Below, piece by piece: positions 1 through 6,163 of a stretch of DNA of 12,681 nt (position 1 is its first letter; the number at the start of each line of letters is the position of its first letter). The notes beneath the pieces were generated by a model. It was not told the origin of the DNA. It saw nothing but the letters and a program-made list of their open reading frames with translations, and did no database searches. The position numbers and the translations under genes are program-made. The stretch lies in assembly GCA_034437895.1 (NCBI GenBank), contig DAOTTO010000322.1:1-12681 (forward strand), given 5' to 3'. The DNA comes from JANRLJ01 sp034437895 (GTDB taxonomy: Bacteria > Chloroflexota > Anaerolineae > Aggregatilineales > Phototrophicaceae).

Positions 1-118
1 ATTAAGGGTAAATAACGTGACCATTATGGGGCATACTCTCAACTATATGGTGTTCATTTACGCGATATGTCATTGGCGATAAATTGATTTTTTGAATTGA
101 AACAGGCTGAGTAGTTAC
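1..118. repeat. Long direct repeat, copy 1 (end of an insertion element)
   Basis: This 118-bp stretch recurs at 346-463 with only three mismatches (positions 16, 22 and 31 of the repeat), and similarity stops exactly after the terminal GGCTGAGTAGTTAC. That terminus matches, in inverse orientation, the sequence at 216-230, so the repeat is read as the right end of a mobile element whose body continues to the left of the window. The repeat may be longer than seen, because the window begins inside it. It is AT-rich and shows no coding signal. Confidence 0.75.
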
Positions 119-215
119 GCCCGAAGATGTTATTAATACTCACATATGAGGTTAATAAATTCCATAACCTATTTCAATTAAAACAAAACAGTAAATAAAA
201 ATATTGTATTATTTT
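119..215. other. AT-rich spacer with an imperfect hairpin, no gene
   Basis: This 97-bp piece lies between two element ends. It contains a potential hairpin at 130-158: an outer 7-bp stem (TTATTAA with TTAATAA), a small asymmetric internal loop, then a 4-bp stem (CTCA with TGAG) around the loop CATA. There is no following T-run that would make it a normal terminator. Translated in the minus direction it does not continue the receiver pseudogene found on the other side of the 216-463 element. Confidence 0.45.
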
Positions 216-463
216 GTAACTACTCAGCCCTATTTTTGGAGGGGAATCAATGTTAAATTCATTTTAGTGCCTTTTTTGGTTGCTCAAAATTGAGGTTAGG
301 GCGCTATTGCAAGAAAACCCAATTTAATGGCGATATGTAAAAACTATTAAGGGTAAATAAAGTGACTATTATGGGACATACTCTCAACTATATGGTGTTC
401 ATTTACGCGATATGTCATTGGCGATAAATTGATTTTTTGAATTGAAACAGGCTGAGTAGTTAC
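216..463. mobile_element. 248-bp MITE-like element with inverted termini
   Basis: The left end reads GTAACTACTCAGCCC (216-230) and the right end reads GGCTGAGTAGTTAC (450-463), a 14-bp inverted match. The right 118 bp are shared with the copy at 1-118. The element is too short for a transposase; inside the left end is a strong Shine-Dalgarno-like GGAGGGG (238-244) five bases before an ATG (250), but the frame stops after five codons. This looks like an internally deleted insertion sequence that kept its ends. Termini starting with GTAA are typical of the IS66 family, which makes 8-bp target duplications; the flanks here (ATTATTTT and CATTTCTT) are not a duplication, so the family assignment is tentative. 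Confidence 0.65.
346..463. repeat. Long direct repeat, copy 2
   Basis: This is the second copy of the 118-bp repeat at 1-118, differing at three positions, and it forms the right part of the MITE-like element. The high identity, in contrast to the decayed genes around it, implies recent spread of this element. Its outer edge is the break point of the receiver pseudogene that begins at 464. Confidence 0.8.
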
Positions 464-676
464 CATTTCTTATCTTTTCTAGTATTTCATAACCATTTAT
501 TCCTAGCATGTAGTAATCACAAAGGGTTAAATCAGGTCGAAATTTGTAAATTAACTCAAGTCCCTTTTTACCCTCTTCGGCACTTACTGCATCGAATCCC
601 TGATCATTCAGGAATTCCCCTATAGCTTCTGCTATTTCTTTACTGTTGTGAATAACTAGAATCTTTTTTGTGCCAT
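464..676 (-). pseudogene. Response regulator receiver domain, frameshifted and truncated
   Basis: On the minus strand an ATG (676-674) with an AAGGA ribosome site opens a frame that reads Met-Ala-Gln-Lys and then hits TAG. If one base is added to the run of six A residues (664-669), the frame continues as a CheY-like receiver: beta-1 ILVI, then helix 1, then the segment RPDLTLCDYYMLGINGYEIL with the phospho-acceptor-type Asp, and ends at KIRN where the inserted element begins. About 70 of the usual 115-120 residues remain, so the conserved Thr/Ser and Lys half is missing. The acidic pair that normally follows beta-1 is replaced by His-Asn, so the domain may already have been atypical. Two independent lesions make a functional product unlikely. 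It lies 24 bp downstream of the carboxylase-tail relic, in the same direction. Confidence 0.75.
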
Positions 677-700
677 AATTAATCCTTATTGCTCACAGGT

Positions 701-775
701 TTACATCCTAAAATTGCCATACCTCGGCGCACCTTCGGGCCTCTAATCGCGGTTATAGGCCAGGATCAAGCCGAT
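701..775 (-). pseudogene. Relic of a carboxyltransferase gene 3' end
   Basis: Read on the minus strand, this segment encodes IGLILAYNRD, a TAG stop, then RPEGAPRYGNFRM and TAA. The intact carboxylase that ends at 1400 finishes with VGLSMAYNRDWVSEGAPRYGNFRM, so the relic aligns to its last 24 residues, with the Trp codon turned into a stop. By eye about 80% of the bases match, including the last codons. No upstream part of a second gene copy remains; the similarity fades where the toxin reading frame ends. It is a diverged duplicate end rather than a recent copy. Confidence 0.8.
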
Positions 776-1125
776 GGCAAAGTACGCAATCTGACATCAT
801 CGAGGGTAATTGTTGTAAATGACCCAACCAATTGATCTTCATATTGATCGACAACCTCAATAATGCGTTGGATTTTCGCCGTGCGTTGGCCTGAGGGAAT
901 ACGTACCGAAAGGAGACCATAAGCTGGTTGAGCGTCTCTGAATACTAACTCCGAGAAATCCAAATCTTCTGTTATCAAAACTCGCTTTTCATCAATAGAC
1001 TGTTTGAGAATGTTAAGATCGACTTCGCCAGAATTGATTTCAGCAATCGACATGACATCATGTCCTTTTTTACGCAACAACTTTACCAGTAGCGCATCAC
1101 AATTTTCATCAGCGAGAAAGCGCAT
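766..1125 (-). CDS. DUF5615 family PIN-like toxin
   Basis: The product is a 119-residue protein of the DUF5615 (PIN-like, Mut7-C-related) family, found as the partner of DUF433 antitoxins and presumed to be a nuclease toxin. The family start is plain: MRFLADENCD with Asp6 and Glu7, then GHDV around 21-24, and ITEDLDF at 51-57 with Asp54 and Asp56 as further metal-ligand candidates. I place the start at the ATG at 1125; a TTG two codons earlier (1131) is in frame but family members normally begin right before RFLAD. The start overlaps the antitoxin 3' end by 17 bases, implying coupled translation. The last codons and stop fall inside the carboxylase-tail relic in another frame, so the C-terminus may have been altered by the junction. 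Catalytic activity is inferred from family resemblance only. Confidence 0.82.
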   Translation of the reverse strand: MRFLADENCDALLVKLLRKKGHDVMSIAEINSGEVDLNILKQSIDEKRVLITEDLDFSELVFRDAQPAYGLLSVRIPSGQRTAKIQRIIEVVDQYEDQLVGSFTTITLDDVRLRTLPSA

Positions 1126-1369
1126 TATCAACCTCGCCCAATAAGGCGGGCTGAGTAGTTAACCATACCTGACGAATGACATCAGCCGCATAATCAGCCG
1201 CGGCATAAATATCTTCAAGCGTGAGGCGGGGATGCGCGTCTATAATGTCTGCAACGGACATCCCGCCGCCTAGGTGATGCAAAACTTGTTCAACCGTGAT
1301 ACGTGTTCCTTTGATGCAGGGTTTACCAAACATGACCGCCGAATCAATCGAAATGCGCTCGTATTTCAT
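1109..1369 (-). CDS. DUF433 family antitoxin
   Basis: This 86-residue protein belongs to the DUF433 (VapB-type, winged-helix-like) family. The hallmark GKPCIKGTRI (16-25), the Gly-rich turn GGGMSV, and the segment HPRLTLEDIYAAADYAAD are all present. Such proteins neutralise a DUF5615 partner, and the partner follows here with a 17-base overlap. The ATG at 1369 has a GGGGAT ribosome site about eight bases upstream and begins 30 bp after the carboxylase stop codon, so the pair may be read from the carboxylase transcript. The oddity is the tail: residues 70-74 (LTTQP) are encoded by a 14-base copy of the insertion terminus seen at 216-230, so the last 17 residues may not be the ancestral C-terminus. 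Confidence 0.85.
   Translation of the reverse strand: MKYERISIDSAVMFGKPCIKGTRITVEQVLHHLGGGMSVADIIDAHPRLTLEDIYAAADYAADVIRQVWLTTQPALLGEVDNALSR
1148..1162. repeat. Solo insertion-element terminus inside the antitoxin gene
   Basis: The minus strand reads TTAACTACTCAGCCC, matching the element terminus at 216-230 at 14 of 15 bases; only the outermost G is changed to T. No further element sequence is attached on either side, and the reading frame of the antitoxin passes through it. It may be a footprint left by imprecise excision or recombination. A chance 14-base match in a window of this size is unlikely but not excluded. Confidence 0.55.
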
Positions 1370-1399
1370 GACTTTAAATCCCCTATTTTCACCAGTTTA

Positions 1400-3010
1400 T
1401 CACATGCGGAAGTTGCCATACCTAGGTGCGCCTTCGGATACCCAATCGCGGTTATAGGCCATGCTCAAGCCGACTGTGAGCGCCTGCCGGGTGTCGCGTG
1501 GGTCGATGATGCCGTCATCCCAGATTCGGGCGGTGGCATAATACGCATCTGATTCCTGCTCGAACTTATATTTAACCATGAACTTCATCTGGTCGATTTG
1601 CTCTTTATCCGGTTCGATTCCCCGCCGGCGGGCGGCATCTTCTTGGACAATCGCCAATACACCGGAAGCCTGTTCCGCGCCCATCACAGAAATGCGGCTG
1701 TTAGGCCATGTAAACAACAAACGCGGGTCATAGGAACGTCCGCACATAGCATAATTCCCCGCGCCATAGCTGCTGCCGCACATGATCGTAAACTGTGGGA
1801 CGGTGCTGTTGGCGACGGCGTTTATCATCTTGCTGCCATTGCGGACGATGCCGCCTTCTTCGTATTTTTGTCCGACCATGAAGCCAGTGATATTTTGCAG
1901 ATAAATCAGTGGTGTGCGGCTGTGATTACAAAGCTGGATAAATTGCGCGGCTTTGTTAGCGCTTTCGCTGAACAAAATTCCCTCATTGGCGAGGATGCCC
2001 ATCGGGAAGCCATTGATATGGGCGTGACCGCAAACCAGCGTTTGTCCATAATCCGGTTTAAATTCCATAAAGCGGCTGCCATCAACGATACGGGCGATAA
2101 TCTCACGCATCGGCATGGGACGGCGCAGCGCATCAATTGGAATAATGCCGAGTAGTTCATCAGGGTCATATCGAGGAGCCTCCGGAGTGCGTAAATCCGC
2201 CCGAATCGTTTTACGCCAGTTCAGTTGCCCGACGATCTCCCGCCCAAGTCGAATCGCGTCGGCATCGTCTTCGGCGATGTAGTCCGCGAGGCCGGAGATT
2301 CGGGCGTGCATGTCCGCGCCGCCGAGTGTTTCGTCATCGACTTCTTCACCAGTCGCCATTTTCACTAATGGCGGCCCGCCTAGAAAGACCTTCGCTTTTC
2401 CGCGCACGAGTACAGCATAGTCGCTTAAGCCGGGGATATAAGCGCCACCTGCCGTGCTGTTGCCGAAAACGAGCGAAACCTGCGGGATACCCATGCCGCT
2501 CATCTTTGCTTGATTAGCAAACGTCCGCCCGCCTTTGACGAATAGTTCTGATTGATGCGGTAAATTCGCGCCGCCTGATTCGACCAAATACAAACAAGGT
2601 AGATGGTTGGTCATAGCAATTTCTTGCGCCCGCAGCGCTTTATCCACAGTGACCGGATAGCTCGTTCCGCCTTTAGCTGTGGCATCATTAGCGTTAATCA
2701 TACATTCTACGCCGTTGACGATGCCGATTCCATTGATTCCGCCTGCGCCGGGCGATTCGTTTTCGTACATATCCCACGCCGCAAGTGTGCTGAGTTCGAG
2801 GAAAGGGGTGTTGGGGTCGAGCAAAAGTTCCACCCGTTCACGCGGGAGCAATTTTCCTTGTTCGATGTGGCGTTGGCGGGCGCGTTCACTGCCGCCTTCC
2901 CGTACTTTGGCTTGGCGTTCTTCCAGTTGGGCGATCAATTGGCAGTTATGGTCGTAATTCTGGCGGAATTCATCGTCTTTGGGGTTTATTTTGGTGTGGA
3001 TAAGGGTCAT
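1400..3010 (-). CDS. Acyl-CoA carboxylase carboxyltransferase (beta) subunit, methylcrotonyl/geranyl-CoA type
   Basis: The 536-residue protein is a biotin-dependent acyl-CoA carboxylase carboxyltransferase subunit, which transfers CO2 from carboxybiotin to an acyl-CoA in the cytoplasm. Both crotonase-like halves are complete. Diagnostic stretches (numbered from the ATG) are ESGGANLP at 144-151, the first oxyanion region FGNSTAGGAY at about 182-191, NITGFMVGQKYEEGG around 373-387, and GAGNYAMCGR at 416-425 followed by WPNSRISVMGAEQA. The GFMVGxKYE insert and GAGNYxMCGR with the WPN motif point to the methylcrotonyl-CoA (leucine degradation) or geranyl-CoA carboxylase branch rather than propionyl-CoA carboxylase; the substrate is not settled. 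I chose the ATG at 3010; an in-frame TTG at 3028 is possible, and neither has a clear ribosome site. No biotin-carboxylase or biotin-carrier subunit is in the window, so the partner must be encoded elsewhere. Symbols mccB or liuB could apply but are not certain. Confidence 0.9.
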   Translation of the reverse strand: MTLIHTKINPKDDEFRQNYDHNCQLIAQLEERQAKVREGGSERARQRHIEQGKLLPRERVELLLDPNTPFLELSTLAAWDMYENESPGAGGINGIGIVNGVECMINANDATAKGGTSYPVTVDKALRAQEIAMTNHLPCLYLVESGGANLPHQSELFVKGGRTFANQAKMSGMGIPQVSLVFGNSTAGGAYIPGLSDYAVLVRGKAKVFLGGPPLVKMATGEEVDDETLGGADMHARISGLADYIAEDDADAIRLGREIVGQLNWRKTIRADLRTPEAPRYDPDELLGIIPIDALRRPMPMREIIARIVDGSRFMEFKPDYGQTLVCGHAHINGFPMGILANEGILFSESANKAAQFIQLCNHSRTPLIYLQNITGFMVGQKYEEGGIVRNGSKMINAVANSTVPQFTIMCGSSYGAGNYAMCGRSYDPRLLFTWPNSRISVMGAEQASGVLAIVQEDAARRRGIEPDKEQIDQMKFMVKYKFEQESDAYYATARIWDDGIIDPRDTRQALTVGLSMAYNRDWVSEGAPRYGNFRM

Positions 3011-3055
3011 CGTCTGCAATCTATTCAAATGGTTATTAGATTAACTTTGTCGCAG

Positions 3056-3084
3056 ATGATAACCCTGATGCTGACGTGGGTCAA
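3056..3084 (-). promoter_or_regulatory. Promoter candidate for the carboxylase gene
   Basis: On the minus strand TTGACC (3084-3079) and TATCAT (3061-3056) are separated by 17 bases, each matching the sigma-70-type consensus at five of six positions. The predicted transcript would begin near 3049, leaving a leader of about 20 to 40 bases depending on which start is used. It sits between the kinase stop codon and the carboxylase start. Confidence 0.55.
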
Positions 3085-3094
3085 CACAATCCAG

Positions 3095-5185
3095 TTAAAG
3101 GAATGAATAATCGGAGACAGGCAGCGTAACGTAAAATGTTGATCCTTCATTGAGCTGGCTTTCCAAACGAATTTTGCCGTGATGAGCCTCAATGAGTGTC
3201 TTGACAATTGCCAGACCCAGCCCGGTTCCTTCAATGCTGTCTGTTTCTGGACGGCGAACTCGATAAAAACGCTCAAAGACATGGGCTTGATCTTCTGGAC
3301 TGATGCCAATGCCGTTATCCTGAATCGTGATGCGAATGATGCTGCCCCGTTGTTCGGCTTTCAAGAAAACATCGCCTTGCGGAGGCGTATATTTGATCGC
3401 GTTGCCGATTAGGTTATTGAAGATTTGATAGAGACGGGAGCGCTCACCATCCACATACGGTAGATTTTGAGCGAAGTTGCTCGAAAGATTAATGTTTTTG
3501 ATGTCGGCGGCGGCACGGTTGACTTCGGTACATTCATTCAAGACCTCCGACATCGAAACCGGAAGCATTTCGAGTTCCATCCCGGATTCAATCCGTGCCA
3601 TATCGAGCAGATCATCAATCAAATGTTTCATATTGTGAATGGCTTTGTTGATATTGCTTATGAAGCCATGTGACTGCTCAGTGAATTTATTTCGCATTTG
3701 GAGCAAATCGAGATACCCCATCATGACCGAAAGCGGCTGCTTTAAATCATGCGACACAGTGGCGATCAGTTCACTTTTCAGCCGATCCATTTCTTTATAT
3801 GGCGTGACATCCTGCATCACGATAATGCAGCCAATATCTCTGTGAGGGGTAGCATTGGTGTGGAAAGTGCGTCCATTAGGCAGCGATAAATCTTCAGTTA
3901 CGTTTTCATTCATATCCCGTGCGCGGCGATAAACATTTTCCAAGGGCGTGAATCCGATGACTTCTGTAAAGAGCTGACCGATGTAATTTTTATCCTGATA
4001 CAGTTGAAGCGAAGCGGTGGCAGAAGGATTCAATAGGACGATGTGACCTTCAGTATCAATAACGATCACCACTTCCGCGAGGCTGCTCAAAATAGACGAG
4101 AGTTTCTCTCTCTCTCGTACTGTTTGGGTATAAAGGCGGGCATTATCAATGGCAACAGCGGCGCGGTTTGCCAATTGCAGCGCAAAGTTAAGATGCTTAT
4201 CTTGGAAGGCATTAACCTTCCGACTTTCGAGCGTAATGATGGCGATTACTTGATCTTCTCGTAAGACAGGGACGGACATTTGTGAAAGGATGTTATGGTC
4301 AGCAGTCAGGTTATCTTCATCTAAGCTCACATCCGGCAAAATTTCGGCTTCTCGTGTGCGCCCCACCCGGAGCGTAATCCGCGAATCTTGGAGGCGTTCT
4401 AAGGCCTCACCTGTTTCATAGCCATAGGGAAATACCCGCCCTAGCGCGTCAATTTCGGGATCATATAACGTGATGAACCCTACATCGGCGCTGCTGAAGC
4501 GAAGCGCCCAATCCAGCGTCATATTAAAGACGGTATCAAGGGCGATGGTATCGTTCAGTTCGCGGTCAATCTGCTCCATCATATAAAGCAGATTCATTTC
4601 CTCAGCCATTTTTTGTAAGGCATGATTTTGATGACGGGCATTTTGTAAGGCAATTGCTGCTGTTAAAGCGATGCTTTCCAACAAATCTTGGTCACTAGAG
4701 GGGATGAGATGTTCATCTGTCATTTCGATGATGAGCGCACCGATGAGATGTAAATTGATAACTAAGGGTAGGCTGTAAAATTGCTTTAAGCCGATTAGAT
4801 CAATCAGTGGCGCAATTATTGTCGGAGATGCGGAAATTAAATGAGTTGCAGATTTTCCGTTGACCCATTCCAGTAGGATTGGGTCATTCATCCCTGCATA
4901 GATATTGATGCGAATGGATTCTAACTGTTGGCGCAAACGTGTCGGGATTGGGGTATTAATCGCAGCGAAGTGAAGTTCGACATCCCCATCATCAATCACT
5001 AACGCAATAACCCGCCTATACGGCATGATTCCAGCGGTATAATTCACGAGTTGATCTAAGAGAGGTAGGGGAGAAGGGATTTGATTGAGCCGAACATTGA
5101 TGGCCTGAATATGACTTAAGTGTTCAACTTGTTTACGTAGTAGTTCATTTTCTGTTGATAAGGAGAAACCTCCGTCAAGTGTCAT
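3095..5185 (-). CDS. Soluble sensor histidine kinase, GAF-GAF-PAS-HisKA-HATPase
   Basis: The 696-residue protein is a cytoplasmic sensor kinase; no signal peptide or membrane segment is visible. A short coiled-coil-like start (about 10-35) is followed by two GAF domains (roughly 40-185 and 205-352), a linker helix, a PAS domain (about 362-465), a HisKA dimerisation domain with the H-box SHDLKQPL and phospho-acceptor His479, and a HATPase domain with the N-box around NLIGNAIKYTP (591-601), DNGIGI (623-628), the F-box FERFYR and GTGLGL (653-658). All catalytic boxes are intact. The ligand of the GAF/PAS input is unknown. No complete response regulator is next to it; the only receiver in the window is the broken one at 464-676. 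It is divergent from the double-HTH gene, with a 215-bp region between. The ATG at 5185 has a weak purine-rich site (AAGGCGAG) upstream. Confidence 0.92.
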   Translation of the reverse strand: MTLDGGFSLSTENELLRKQVEHLSHIQAINVRLNQIPSPLPLLDQLVNYTAGIMPYRRVIALVIDDGDVELHFAAINTPIPTRLRQQLESIRINIYAGMNDPILLEWVNGKSATHLISASPTIIAPLIDLIGLKQFYSLPLVINLHLIGALIIEMTDEHLIPSSDQDLLESIALTAAIALQNARHQNHALQKMAEEMNLLYMMEQIDRELNDTIALDTVFNMTLDWALRFSSADVGFITLYDPEIDALGRVFPYGYETGEALERLQDSRITLRVGRTREAEILPDVSLDEDNLTADHNILSQMSVPVLREDQVIAIITLESRKVNAFQDKHLNFALQLANRAAVAIDNARLYTQTVREREKLSSILSSLAEVVIVIDTEGHIVLLNPSATASLQLYQDKNYIGQLFTEVIGFTPLENVYRRARDMNENVTEDLSLPNGRTFHTNATPHRDIGCIIVMQDVTPYKEMDRLKSELIATVSHDLKQPLSVMMGYLDLLQMRNKFTEQSHGFISNINKAIHNMKHLIDDLLDMARIESGMELEMLPVSMSEVLNECTEVNRAAADIKNINLSSNFAQNLPYVDGERSRLYQIFNNLIGNAIKYTPPQGDVFLKAEQRGSIIRITIQDNGIGISPEDQAHVFERFYRVRRPETDSIEGTGLGLAIVKTLIEAHHGKIRLESQLNEGSTFYVTLPVSDYSFL

Positions 5186-5231
5186 ATATGAAACTCGCCT
5201 TCCCGAAAAAATTTACGCATTTAATAGTTAC

Positions 5232-5237
5232 ATTATA
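5232..5237 (-). promoter_or_regulatory. Possible -10 element for the kinase gene
   Basis: On the minus strand a perfect TATAAT lies 46 bases upstream of the kinase ATG, in an AT-rich stretch. A -35 element is poor (TTACTT with an 18-base spacer), so only the -10 part is proposed. Confidence 0.3.
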
Positions 5238-5333
5238 TAAGTTTATCTGTATTTTAAGTAAAAAGAGATTTCATCTGTGTCGCCAAATATTGTAAGATGG
5301 CAATTATTTTGTAATAATTAAGAAATGGGGTGG

Positions 5334-5362
5334 TTGCTTGCTGACGACCAACGTTTTATAAT
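5334..5362 (+). promoter_or_regulatory. Promoter candidate for the double-HTH/TPR unit
   Basis: TTGCTT (5334-5339) and a perfect TATAAT (5357-5362) are spaced by 17 bases. The start of transcription would be near 5369, about 32 bases before the ATG. The -35 part matches only three of six consensus bases, so this promoter may need an activator. The position in the divergent region invites regulation by the double-HTH product itself, which is an inference. Confidence 0.45.
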
Positions 5363-5400
5363 GCACCTTATGGATAGTCACTGTATAAGAAAGGTGACGG

Positions 5401-6153
5401 ATGAGTTTTGAAGATATTTCTGCTAGGCTAAAAGCGCGTAAAGTACAGCAAGATGCAAAAAGCGATAGTTCTACCGAATATAATTTTGAGGAATCCTATC
5501 GGATACGCGGCAAGATGTTGGGGGTCCTCTTGCAAGATGCCCGTATAGGTGTGGCACGTACTGTAGAGGATTGTGCGCGATTACTGCGGGTTGAACCTGA
5601 AACTATCGAGTCGTGGGAGTATGGCGACAACGTACCGAGTTTGCCGCAGCTTGAACTGCTCGCCTATTATTTGGAAGTGCCGATCAGCCATTTTTGGGGG
5701 ACTGAGACCCTCAAGACTTCGCGGGGTGATCGGTTGGACATTCAATCTGAATATATGACACTTCGTGACCGGATGATCGGTGCATTGCTGCGACAGGCAC
5801 GGGAAGAAAGCAAGATCAGCCTAGAAGACCTGAGTCAGATAAGCGGCATTCCTGCCGAGCAGATTACCAGTTATGAGTTAGGCGAGATTCCTATTCCTAC
5901 ACACGAACTCGCTGTTCTTTCTGGCGGTGTAAAGAAGAATGTCAGCTACTTCCTTGAAAGTAATAATCAGATCGGGGAACTTCTGGCAGTACGTGAAGCG
6001 TGGAAGCATTTTGTCAATCTGCCGGAAGAGATGCGCGTCTTTGCTTCTGACCCCAAGAATGTGGGCTTTATTGACATCGCTCTTATGTTCAGCCGAATGC
6101 CAACAGATCGTTTGCGGCAAATCGGCGCGAGCATTCTCGATATTACAATGTGA
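5401..6153 (+). CDS. Double helix-turn-helix (XRE-like) transcriptional regulator
   Basis: The 250-residue protein carries two Cro/C1-type HTH domains that look like an internal duplication: about 37-99 (RTVEDCARLLRVEPETIESWE) and about 121-185 (ISLEDLSQISGIPAEQITSYE). Both keep the pattern of a basic helix, a short turn and the recognition segment followed by an acidic WE/YE position. A charged N-terminal tail (1-35) and an all-helical C-terminal part (about 186-250) with no recognised domain complete it. It is presumably a DNA-binding regulator. The ATG is preceded by AAGGTGA at good spacing. The stop codon is 10 bases before the TPR gene, so the two are very likely one operon. No ligand or target is recognisable. 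Confidence 0.85.
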   Translation: MSFEDISARLKARKVQQDAKSDSSTEYNFEESYRIRGKMLGVLLQDARIGVARTVEDCARLLRVEPETIESWEYGDNVPSLPQLELLAYYLEVPISHFWGTETLKTSRGDRLDIQSEYMTLRDRMIGALLRQAREESKISLEDLSQISGIPAEQITSYELGEIPIPTHELAVLSGGVKKNVSYFLESNNQIGELLAVREAWKHFVNLPEEMRVFASDPKNVGFIDIALMFSRMPTDRLRQIGASILDITM

Positions 6154-6163
6154 GGTGCTTGAA

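Noticed and set aside
119..215. Continuation of the broken receiver gene on the far side of the inserted element
   Set aside because: The minus-strand translation of this spacer does not resemble the second half of a receiver domain in any frame.
1..463. CRISPR array from the repeated sequences
   Set aside because: There are only two long copies, each ending in an inverted terminus; there is no short regular repeat with unique spacers.
208..471. Eight-base target duplication around the MITE-like element
   Set aside because: The flanks ATTATTTT (208-215) and CATTTCTT (464-471) are only loosely alike, so no duplication can be claimed.
1598..3106. Plus-strand open frames (for example 1598-2155 and 2603-3106) across the carboxylase gene
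   Set aside because: They are antisense to a complete, strongly conserved carboxyltransferase gene, and their translations show no recognisable domain.
4100..4120. CT dinucleotide run inside the kinase gene
   Set aside because: It is short and encodes the Arg-Glu-Arg-Glu of a linker helix found in many such kinases; there is no evidence of phase variation.
5939..6163. Upstream extension of the TPR reading frame
   Set aside because: It overlaps the double-HTH gene in another frame, has no ribosome site, and the TPR pattern starts only after the ATG at 6164, which has a good site.
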